Below, one piece after another: positions 7,993 through 15,612 of a DNA stretch of 45,596 nt; position 1 is the stretch's first letter, and the number at the start of each line of letters is the position of its first letter. Where the stretch lies: contig NZ_JAJQRG010000016.1 of assembly GCF_021228235.1 (NCBI RefSeq), forward strand, positions 1 to 45,596. Direction: 5' to 3'. A program made the translations under genes and the position numbers. The DNA comes from Pseudophaeobacter flagellatus. GTDB taxonomy: Bacteria; Pseudomonadota; Alphaproteobacteria; Rhodobacterales; Rhodobacteraceae. Under the pieces are notes generated by a model. It searched no databases and had not been told where the DNA came from. It worked only from the letters and a program-made list of their open reading frames with translations.

Positions 7993-10292
7993 TTGCCTTC
8001 TCCGGCAGCGAGATGCGCCAGAACTTTGTCGCGCGGACCATCCACAACCATGCGCCCATCCTGCAGGATCAGGGTGCGGTTGGTCAGCGTGAGGATCGGC
8101 ATCCGGTGGGTGGCGATCACGGCGGTACGGCCCTGCAGCCAGGTTTCCAGGCGGCTGACTAGGGTGCGTTCCAGCGTCTGGTCCAGCGCCGCAGTGGGTT
8201 CATCCAGCAGCACGATCGAAGGGTTCTGCAGCCAGAGCCGGGCCCAGCCGATGGATTGGCGTTGACCGATGGACAGGCCACCGCCGCTATCGCCGATATC
8301 CAGGTCCAGCCCCTTGTGGTGGCCGCGCACATAGGTGCCCAGCCCGGAAAAATCCAGGGCCTCCATCAGGCGGGTATCGTCGCGTTCCAGCTGGTTCAGG
8401 TTCAGGTTATCACGCAGCGATCCCGAAAAGAGCCGCACATCCTGGCTGAGATAGCCAATATTGCGGCGCAGGTCGCGCGGGTCGATCTGGCCCATATCGG
8501 TGCCGTCGATCATGATCCGGCCGGCATCGGGGGAATACAGCCCGGACAACAGCTTGATCAAAGTGGATTTGCCCGAGCCATTGACGCCCAGTATCGCAAC
8601 CCTTTGGCCGGGGGTGATGGCAACACCCGGCACATCCAGGGTGGGGGCGGCGTCTTCATCGTAGCGGAACACCACTTCGCGCAGTTCAAAGCGGCCTTCA
8701 AGCTGTTCACGGCGCAGGTAGCTGCGTTCGGCTTCCATTTCCTGTGGTGCCTTGGCGATGGCCTCCAGCCCTTCCAGGGCACCCTTGACGTTACTCCAGC
8801 GGGCCATGGTGGCAGCAAACTGTGTCAGCGGGGCCAGGGTGCGGCTGGTCAGGATGCCGGTGGCAATGATTGTGCCGACGGTGAATTCCCCGGCAAAAAC
8901 CAGAAGCGTGCCCATCACAACGGCGGTGATATAGGTGGCCTGCTGGATCCCTTGCGACCAGAAGGTCAGCGCGCTGGCCAGGCGGCGTTGCTCGGTTGAG
9001 GAATGCGACGACAGTATGTTCAGCTCATCCCACATCCGCATCACCCGGTCTTCGCCACGCTGGGTTTTTACGGTATCCAGCTCGGTGATCACCTCGTGCA
9101 GCAACCGGCCGGCCTTGGCATTGGCGCCCTGGGTCTGCCGTGTGAGGGCAATCATTTTGCGCTGCATGAAATAGGCCGGCAGCAGCATCATCACGCCGCC
9201 CACCACGATCACCCAGACGATGGGGCCGGCGATGGAGGCAACCAGCAGCAAAAACACTGCGATAAAGGGAATATCGGCCAGGGTCGAGATGGTCGACGAG
9301 GTGAAGAATTCACGTACGGCGCCAAAATCGCGCATCGCCGCAAACAGCCCCGAGGGCGGCAGCGGTTTCTTGTCTGAGCGCATGCCAATGAGGCGGCGCA
9401 TCAGGTTGTGCTGTACCGAGAGTTCGATCTGACGCCCGGCGGCATCGGTCAGCCGGGCGCGGGCGACCTTCAACAGCGCCTCTAGCATAATGGCCAGAAA
9501 GGCCCCAAGGGCCAGAACCCAAAGCGTGGCATGGGACTGGTGCGGCACCACCCGGTCATAGACCTGCAGTGAGAACAGCGCCACCGAGACCGCAAGGATA
9601 TTTGCAACCAGCGACCCCAGCATGATTTCGCCAACCTGGCGGCGGTATTTTGGGAATTCGCCCCAGAACCAGTGATCGCTGTCCAGTTGTGGCGTGTGCC
9701 GCGCTGCCATCTGTTTCAAAGAGGGGCGGGCGATCAACAGGGTACCGGTGAAAAATGGGGTAAATTCGCTTAGCGCGACCTTGGTGCGATTGTCGGGGCA
9801 GGTGGTGTCGAAAATGATCAGCTGGTCCATATCCTGGCTCAGCACCAGCACGCATTGACCGCCTTTCATCATGGCGAGGGCTGGCCAGTCGGCTTGGCTC
9901 AGCTCCTGCTGCTGTTGCAGTTTCACCTGCAACCCGGTTGCCCCCAGCGCCTGGGCCAGGCTCTCGGCCGAGGTATCGCCAGAGCGGTTGCCCCACATGA
10001 AATTGGCGATATCGCCAGCCTGGGCCTCGGTCCCTTTCAAAGAGGCGAGGGTGGCAATCAGGGTGGCGCGGTGTTGGATGCGAGCAGAGGCACCTTCGAT
10101 CAGGCTGCCGACCTCGCGCCGCCCCTGGGGCGCGGCCTTTGGTGCGGCGGGGGCAGCCGCTACCGGTGTGGCCGGGCGAATAGCCGCCGGGTTGAGCGGA
10201 ACCGCCCGCAGCTTTGTCTTGCCGGGTTTGCGCGGCTGATTGCTGGCCTTGGGCGCTGCGTCCGGCGGGGTGCGTGAGGTCGTATCGGTCAA
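7989..10292 (-). CDS. Type I secretion ABC exporter, LapB-like permease/ATPase
   Basis: A 767-residue fused exporter. Residues 1-60 are an unusual Ala/Pro/Lys-rich extension. Residues 65-205 resemble the C39-peptidase-like domain of RTX exporters; I see no catalytic Cys-His arrangement, so it probably binds cargo rather than cutting it, as in LapB and HlyB. The transmembrane domain spans about 220-490. The ATPase has Walker A GVNGSGKST (569-577), signature LSIGQRQ (673-679), Walker B SIVLLDEP (692-699) and the switch His of IATHR (729). The signature has Ile where most ABC proteins have Gly (LSGGQ). It overlaps tolC-like and hlyD-like neighbours by four bases each, so the three are one translationally coupled set. 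Confidence 0.92.
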   Translation of the reverse strand: MTDTTSRTPPDAAPKASNQPRKPGKTKLRAVPLNPAAIRPATPVAAAPAAPKAAPQGRREVGSLIEGASARIQHRATLIATLASLKGTEAQAGDIANFMWGNRSGDTSAESLAQALGATGLQVKLQQQQELSQADWPALAMMKGGQCVLVLSQDMDQLIIFDTTCPDNRTKVALSEFTPFFTGTLLIARPSLKQMAARHTPQLDSDHWFWGEFPKYRRQVGEIMLGSLVANILAVSVALFSLQVYDRVVPHQSHATLWVLALGAFLAIMLEALLKVARARLTDAAGRQIELSVQHNLMRRLIGMRSDKKPLPPSGLFAAMRDFGAVREFFTSSTISTLADIPFIAVFLLLVASIAGPIVWVIVVGGVMMLLPAYFMQRKMIALTRQTQGANAKAGRLLHEVITELDTVKTQRGEDRVMRMWDELNILSSHSSTEQRRLASALTFWSQGIQQATYITAVVMGTLLVFAGEFTVGTIIATGILTSRTLAPLTQFAATMARWSNVKGALEGLEAIAKAPQEMEAERSYLRREQLEGRFELREVVFRYDEDAAPTLDVPGVAITPGQRVAILGVNGSGKSTLIKLLSGLYSPDAGRIMIDGTDMGQIDPRDLRRNIGYLSQDVRLFSGSLRDNLNLNQLERDDTRLMEALDFSGLGTYVRGHHKGLDLDIGDSGGGLSIGQRQSIGWARLWLQNPSIVLLDEPTAALDQTLERTLVSRLETWLQGRTAVIATHRMPILTLTNRTLILQDGRMVVDGPRDKVLAHLAAGEGK

Positions 10293-11593
10293 ATCTTGTC
10301 CCCATCCGCCAAAAGGCCCATGTCCCGCGCCAGCGCCAGCTGGATCAGCACAACTTCGTATTTTGCTTCGATATGATCTTGTTCGCGTTTTACCAACTCT
10401 TCGTAGATGTTGACGACATCCATCACCGGTCGCTGACCAGCCTCGAACTGGGCCTTGAACAGTCTATAGGTTTCACGGCTGGCGCGGGCAAGGGTCGCGG
10501 CCTCGGTGGTCTGGCGCTGATAAGAGCCGAGCCGTTGGACCTGGCGGGCGTAGCTGCGGCGCGCATCTTCTTCGGCCTCGCCAATCTGGCGCCGGGCGGC
10601 TTCTTTCGAGGCTTCTATGGCCTGTAGCGCCGCAGGGGTGCCAAGCCCCAGAGGTTCGGCGAGATCCAGGGTCAGCCCCGCGCCAGAGCCATCCGAGGTG
10701 ATATTTCCGGCCGCCGCAATCTGCGGCAGCAGACCGGCGCGGTTCACTACCGCCTGGGCCACGTTGCGATTGGCCTGTGCCTGCGATTTCAGCACGGCCA
10801 GATATTGCGCATCTGCTGGCGGCGTGCCCAGATCCAGTTTGCCAGGCTTTTCAGAAAAGGTTTCACCGGTCATGGCGGTCAGCTCGGCGCGGGCCGTTTT
10901 GGCAGCATCCTGTGCAGTGGTGCGGGCGTTGCGCATGCCGCTGATTTTACTGTCGACCACATTGAGGTCGGCGCGGTTGGAAAGCCCGCCGTCGACGCGA
11001 CCTGCGACAATGCGGCGAAATTCCTGCATCTGGGTCAGGGCGCGGCTGCTATAGGCAGATTTTTCATCGCCGCGCAGCCCCGCAATATATAGCCCAACAG
11101 CGTCTTCCACCCGTTCGTTCATATCGACCGACAGATTGACCGCCGCGACTTCGACATCGGCGGCGGCAAAGTCGCGTTCCGCCTTGCGGCGGCCATTGTC
11201 AAACAGCACTTGCTGGATCAGCATTCCGGCGACCAGCTCTCCCAGGTCTGTCAGGCTGACTGAGGGGCCGATGGTGGGCAGCCAGTTCTTGGCCTCGGCC
11301 TCGGCGCGCAGTTTGGCGCTGATCAGTTCTGCCTCAGAGGCGCGGGCCGAGGCTGCCACCGCCGCTTCGGCGACGCTGTTGTAGATGGTGCCTTCGGCCA
11401 GCAAGGAACGCCGTTCAAGCAGGGTGGAGATGACCTCAGAGCGGGTCTCGCCCTCGGGTTGGGCGAAATTACCGCCGTGCTGTGATAGATCGGTCTGGTT
11501 GTCGGACCTACCCAAGAGGGACGGCATGCCATCTGCGCAGCCTGACAGGCTGCACAACAGTGCCAATGCGCCAATGGGTCGTGCCAATTGCAT
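10289..11593 (-). CDS. TolC-family outer-membrane efflux lipoprotein of type I secretion
   Basis: A 434-residue outer-membrane factor. It has a lipoprotein signal peptide with lipobox LSGC, giving lipidated Cys19, then long helical repeats typical of OEP-domain proteins (for instance SKISGMRNARTTAQDAAKTA and AGQRPVMDVVNIYEEL near the ends of the two halves). With the adaptor and exporter it would form the continuous channel for the Ig-repeat protein. The ATG lies 78 bases after the stop of that protein, with a GC-rich hairpin between. The stop overlaps the exporter start by four bases. Lipidation is common in some TolC subfamilies but not in E. coli TolC. Confidence 0.88.
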   Translation of the reverse strand: MQLARPIGALALLCSLSGCADGMPSLLGRSDNQTDLSQHGGNFAQPEGETRSEVISTLLERRSLLAEGTIYNSVAEAAVAASARASEAELISAKLRAEAEAKNWLPTIGPSVSLTDLGELVAGMLIQQVLFDNGRRKAERDFAAADVEVAAVNLSVDMNERVEDAVGLYIAGLRGDEKSAYSSRALTQMQEFRRIVAGRVDGGLSNRADLNVVDSKISGMRNARTTAQDAAKTARAELTAMTGETFSEKPGKLDLGTPPADAQYLAVLKSQAQANRNVAQAVVNRAGLLPQIAAAGNITSDGSGAGLTLDLAEPLGLGTPAALQAIEASKEAARRQIGEAEEDARRSYARQVQRLGSYQRQTTEAATLARASRETYRLFKAQFEAGQRPVMDVVNIYEELVKREQDHIEAKYEVVLIQLALARDMGLLADGDKI

Positions 11594-11636
11594 AGTGCCC
11601 CCGCCCGTTCATAGGCCCTGTGGTGGTCTATAGGTG

Positions 11637-11665
11637 GGACCGGCCGCTGTGGCTCTGGCCGGTCC
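11637..11665 (-). other. GC-rich hairpin between the adhesin gene and the secretion genes
   Basis: GGACCGGCC (11637-11645) and GGCCGGTCC (11657-11665) form a perfect 9-bp stem with an 11-base loop, only seven bases after the adhesin stop. No T run follows on the minus strand, so it is not a standard terminator. Such hairpins often act as RNA-stability or attenuation elements that set a high cargo-to-transporter ratio; that role is inferred. Confidence 0.5.
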
Positions 11666-11671
11666 GCGTGA

Positions 11672-14600
11672 TTAGATGATGACAGAGACGTCTTGATCAA
11701 TGACCAGCGTCGTGCCGTCGTCGCCAATGGTATAGACGTTGTAGGTCTCACCATCGACGTTGCGGGTGCCTGCAAGGGTTGCTCCGGTCACGGTCACGCT
11801 GTCGTCACCGGGGGTAGATCCACTGTGGATCGTCAGGGTATCCGAGTTCTCGGACAGCGCCTTGATATCCGCTTCGGTCAGGACAAGAGACACATTTGCA
11901 GCCGCGCCGAGGTCCAGTTCGTCGATGTTGAACTGGCCGAGACCCGCATGGGTCAGGGTGCTGGCGGTCGTGGCATTGTCTTCCAGCACCAGCAGGGTAG
12001 AGGAGCCATTGCCAAGCGTATCGACATTGGTGACCACCAGATCGGTGCCATCGGGGACGGCACTGTTGAAGTCGAAGGCAGTGCTGCCGCCGCTTTCAGT
12101 GATCACCGCCCCGGGAGTGGAGACAGAACCATCGCCTTCGAGCGCGTTGACGGTAACGGATTGTCCTGCGGGGGCAGTGCCTTCGACGCTGAATGCGCTG
12201 ATATCGCTGCTGCCAATCTCATAGGTGATGGAATCCAGCACTGGCGCTTCGAAGACGGTATCCACCTCAAAGGTTTCAGTCAGAGTGCTGGTGTTGCCCG
12301 CCGCATCTGTCGCCACGATCGTCGCGTCGGTGCTATATTCCCCAGACGGCAGATCGGCGCCCGAGAATTCTGCGCTCCAGTTGCCGGCTGCATCCACGGT
12401 GGCGCTTTTGGCTTTGCCCTGGATGGTCACCACAACGCTTGAGCCTGGCTCGACGGTGCCCTGGAGGGCAAAGCCAGCGTTCAGCTCATCCTGATTGACC
12501 ACATCATTGGCTGTCTGGTTGGGATCAGCGGTAAAGGGCGTGACCTCGGTGTCAATGGCCACGCTATGAACAACGCTGCCAGTATTGCCCGCCGCATCAG
12601 TTGCCTGCACCACTACATCCACATCCGTGGTGCCGGTGGGGATGGCGCTGGTGGGGACGGTGACGCTCCAGTTGCCGGCGGCATCCGCGATGGCGTTCTG
12701 CATTGCGCCGGTGCCGATTGTAACCTGCACCGAAGAGCCGGGTTCAACGGTGCCGGTCAGGGTGACCCCATCGGCGCGTTCGGTCGCGTTGATGGTATTG
12801 TCGCCTGCAATGCTATTGGTGTTCAAGGTCAGCGGGGTGACCAGCGTATCGAGGGCAACAGTGTCTGACGCGCTGGCTGTATTGCCTAGATCATCGGTGA
12901 TCGACGCGGTAATATCCAAGGTCTCGGTGCCCTGGGGGATACTGCCGGCCGGGAAGGTTGTGCTCCAGTTGCCGCCGGCATCTGACATCACCTGGGTGGT
13001 CGCAGAGCCAAGACCGACAGTGACGGTCATGCCCGGTGTGGCGGTGCCGCTGATTTCGACGCCATCGGCGCGTTCGACCGCATTGATCACATCGTCGATT
13101 TCGATCGGATCCGGCGACAGGGCGACGGTGCCCGCTACGGTATCAATCTGCAGCGGCGAAGAGGTGGTCGCGGTATTGCCTGCCAGATCAGTCGAGGTGA
13201 CATTGACAACAGTGTTATATTCCCCTCCCAGCAGAGCCCCGGGTGCAAAGGTTGCTTCCCAGTTGCCAGCGGCATCGGCCGTCACCACGCGGGAGACGCC
13301 TGCAATCTCGATGACAACGGTGGCACCTGCTTCGGCGAGACCGGTCAGGGTGACACCTGCCTGTGCTTCGGCACCGGAAATCGCGTTGTCGCCGCCGGCA
13401 TGGCTGCTGTTCAGGGTGACCGAGGTTTCGGTATCGACATGTAGGCTGTGATCGCTGGTGGAGCTGTTGCCTGCCAGATCGGTAGAGGTCACGGTGGCGG
13501 TGCTATCATAGGTGCCGGTGGCAATCTGTGACGCGTCATAGCTCACCGACCAGGTGCCATCGGCGGCCACGGTGGTTGTTTGGGTTACACCCTCGAACAG
13601 CACTTCGATCGCGGCCCCGGCTTCGCCAGTGCCGGACAGGATCACCCCATCTGAGGCTTCGGCCTGGTTGATGATATCGTCTGTTTCCACCGTGTTGACG
13701 GCGATGGGCGGGGCAATGGTGTCGACAATCAGCGTGTCGCTGAAGGTGGCGCTATTGCCAAAGCTGTCGGTGGTGGTGATGGAAATCGGGGTGTCATATT
13801 CCCCCGTGGAGATTTCACCAGGGGCAAAGGTGACAGACCAAGTGCCATCGCTGCCAACTGTTGTGGTCTGGGTGGCCCCATTCACAAGCACGTTGACAGT
13901 GGCGCCTGCTTCACCGGTTCCGGCGATCACGGTGCCGCTGGCGTGGGTCTCGGCATTGACCAGATCGCCGGTGGAATCCGTGCCGCTGGTGACCTCAAGA
14001 TCAGGCGGCGTGGTGTCGATCACCACAGCGGGCCCGTCCAGATCATGTTCTGTGCCATCCGGATCAGAGACCTGAACAGTGGTGTCATAGGAGCCATCAA
14101 CTGGCAGATCCCCAACAGGGAAGGTGACTTCCCAAGTGCCGTCATCTTGAACGGTGCCGGTTTGGGTGACGCCGCCAAGATCGACCTCGACCAAGGCACC
14201 GGGGGTGCCGGTGCCGGTGATCACGATAGGGGCTGTGGTGGATCCGGCCACCGGATGTGTAGCATCAGGATTGTCGACGGTCGGCAGGATCGGACCTCCG
14301 CCCCCACCACCTCCGCCGCCATTATCGCCACCGCCACCGCCACCGGCGAGAACTGCAACGCCAGCCGCACCGGCGGCCGCGCCCGCAGCGCCAAACCCGC
14401 CAAAGAGCGGCGCGGCCAGGGGGGCAATCACGGGTTCGATACGATCGACGTTCAGAAAGACCATGTCGTCATAGGCGGACCACTTACCGGAAAGATCCAG
14501 CGGTTCGTAGCTCGCAAAGAGCGCGCCTTCGGCTTTGTCTTCCAGGACCACCTCGACGAAATTGCCTTCCTCGCTGAGGAACAGGTTCTTGCCGCCTGGG

Positions 14601-14824
14601 GTATTCTGGCTGTAATAGTTCTGCAAAACAAGGATTTGCCCATCCGCCAGCACCAGGTGCAGATCCGGCCCCCGACGCATATAGCTGTCGACGTCCGAAG
14701 CACTGAGGTTCAGCGAAATATCCTTGGAGTGGGTAACATTCAGGAGAGAGGGAGACCCCTCTGAGAAAGTACTTTGACGGGTGGTCCCCGAGAGATCCCG
14801 GGTGATAAATCCAACAGTTTTCAT
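11672..14824 (-). CDS. BapA-like secreted adhesin with seven Ig-like repeats, type I secretion cargo
   Basis: A 1050-residue acidic surface protein. Residues 1-135 resemble the BapA prefix domain (LHLVLADGQILVLQNYY, NLFLSEEG). A hydrophobic Ala/Gly stretch (about 140-160) and a poly-Gly hinge with one Asp-Asn break (161-177) follow. Seven repeats of about 100 residues (roughly 184-890) carry paired features: a GTxEPGxxVxV turn, DAAGNWSVTF and a closing DTxxxxL strand, typical of bacterial Ig-like domains. A C-terminal domain (890-1050) ends in DDGTTLVIDQDVSVII, a hydrophobic tail like those of type I secretion cargo. There is no Sec signal and few RTX nonapeptides. I chose ATG 14824; an upstream ATG at 14956 lacks support. 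Adhesion or biofilm function is inferred from architecture and the downstream transporter genes. Confidence 0.85.
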   Translation of the reverse strand: MKTVGFITRDLSGTTRQSTFSEGSPSLLNVTHSKDISLNLSASDVDSYMRRGPDLHLVLADGQILVLQNYYSQNTPGGKNLFLSEEGNFVEVVLEDKAEGALFASYEPLDLSGKWSAYDDMVFLNVDRIEPVIAPLAAPLFGGFGAAGAAAGAAGVAVLAGGGGGGDNGGGGGGGGGPILPTVDNPDATHPVAGSTTAPIVITGTGTPGALVEVDLGGVTQTGTVQDDGTWEVTFPVGDLPVDGSYDTTVQVSDPDGTEHDLDGPAVVIDTTPPDLEVTSGTDSTGDLVNAETHASGTVIAGTGEAGATVNVLVNGATQTTTVGSDGTWSVTFAPGEISTGEYDTPISITTTDSFGNSATFSDTLIVDTIAPPIAVNTVETDDIINQAEASDGVILSGTGEAGAAIEVLFEGVTQTTTVAADGTWSVSYDASQIATGTYDSTATVTSTDLAGNSSTSDHSLHVDTETSVTLNSSHAGGDNAISGAEAQAGVTLTGLAEAGATVVIEIAGVSRVVTADAAGNWEATFAPGALLGGEYNTVVNVTSTDLAGNTATTSSPLQIDTVAGTVALSPDPIEIDDVINAVERADGVEISGTATPGMTVTVGLGSATTQVMSDAGGNWSTTFPAGSIPQGTETLDITASITDDLGNTASASDTVALDTLVTPLTLNTNSIAGDNTINATERADGVTLTGTVEPGSSVQVTIGTGAMQNAIADAAGNWSVTVPTSAIPTGTTDVDVVVQATDAAGNTGSVVHSVAIDTEVTPFTADPNQTANDVVNQDELNAGFALQGTVEPGSSVVVTIQGKAKSATVDAAGNWSAEFSGADLPSGEYSTDATIVATDAAGNTSTLTETFEVDTVFEAPVLDSITYEIGSSDISAFSVEGTAPAGQSVTVNALEGDGSVSTPGAVITESGGSTAFDFNSAVPDGTDLVVTNVDTLGNGSSTLLVLEDNATTASTLTHAGLGQFNIDELDLGAAANVSLVLTEADIKALSENSDTLTIHSGSTPGDDSVTVTGATLAGTRNVDGETYNVYTIGDDGTTLVIDQDVSVII

Positions 14825-15612
14825 TTTTCGCCACTCGCTTATAGACCGTGCGACGCCCAAATTGAGGGACTCGTAACGGTCTTGTTCCTGTAAAATTCTG
14901 CCTCGGGCCGTTCTTTGCGGCCATATTGTGGACATATTGCGTCTAATTTTAATCAACTGTCTAGTCGATGCGTGCCGCGAGAGGCCACAAGCGCCCGGTA
15001 AGCGTGACTTGTTTGCCGCATGTTTGGCCTTGGGCCGCCCGTCAGGGGAGCTTTGTTAACAGCTGGTTATCGTTAATGTAGCGATGAATTGGTGGATGAT
15101 GCCGCAGCAGAGCTTTGTGCGCTGTTCTTGGCGACAGGCTTTGCCGAATGTGGCGGCTGTAGGGCACGCTGATGCAATTGGTTTTGGCCGCACAGAGGCG
15201 GGCCTTGGCGGGGGTGGCACTGTGGCAGAAAAATTCATCCAGGGACTGGTCTGGCGGTGGGTTGCGTCGGGGGGCGCACTTGTACTGGCAAAGTTGTGAA
15301 GGAATTTGTTAATTTTCCTCTGGATATTAACTGAAAGTACACCAGTTCTTATTAGTATGAACCATGAACCTAATGTCCCCGCGCGCAAGATTACGCGGAT
15401 GACGAACCGGCGCCCGAGCCCCGTCCACACCCGAGCAAGCCCTCTGACCGAAGCGGGCAGCCAGTGCATTGGGCTTCGCCGGGCAAGAGCAGAGATCATA
15501 CAACCAAAGACACTCGCGGACATCCCTCGGCCAGGCTTGGCCTGTCTCGTGTCCGTGGGTTTCCCACCGCCAGGAGGACAGGCGCAGCGTAACCCCAGGA
15601 GGCTAGATCCCG
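14825..15612. other. Divergent intergenic region between adhesin and prkA
   Basis: About 790 bases without a gene I can support. It should hold the promoters of both divergent operons. Around 15300-15360 the sequence turns AT-rich (runs of TTAATTTT and GATATTAACTG), a plausible promoter zone for prkA. The last 100 bases form a structured leader, listed separately. Open frames of 70-155 codons across it have no recognisable features. Confidence 0.4.
15517..15567 (+). promoter_or_regulatory. Structured 5' leader of prkA: two adjacent hairpins
   Basis: CGGACA (15517-15522) pairs with TGTCCG (15550-15555) around an inner stem GGCCA/TGGCC. Next to it GTGGG (15555-15559) pairs with CCCAC (15563-15567) over a TTT loop. 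The two stems share the base at 15555, so they abut or compete. The prkA ribosome binding site AGGAGG follows at 15597-15602. The layout suggests post-transcriptional control, but I do not recognise a known riboswitch. Confidence 0.4.

Noticed and set aside
12585-13451. Long open frame of 288 codons opposite the adhesin gene
   Set aside because: It is antisense to the Ig repeats; its Ala/Pro/Ser/Val-rich sequence follows from the repeated GC-rich codons, and it has no ribosome binding site or domain.
11672-14276. CRISPR-like regular repeats
   Set aside because: The periodicity of about 300 bases is that of protein Ig domains; the DNA units are diverged and there are no short identical repeats with spacers.
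15084-15299. Possible small gene (71 codons) in the adhesin-prkA gap
   Set aside because: No ribosome binding site and no recognisable sequence; Gly/Ala-rich chance frame.
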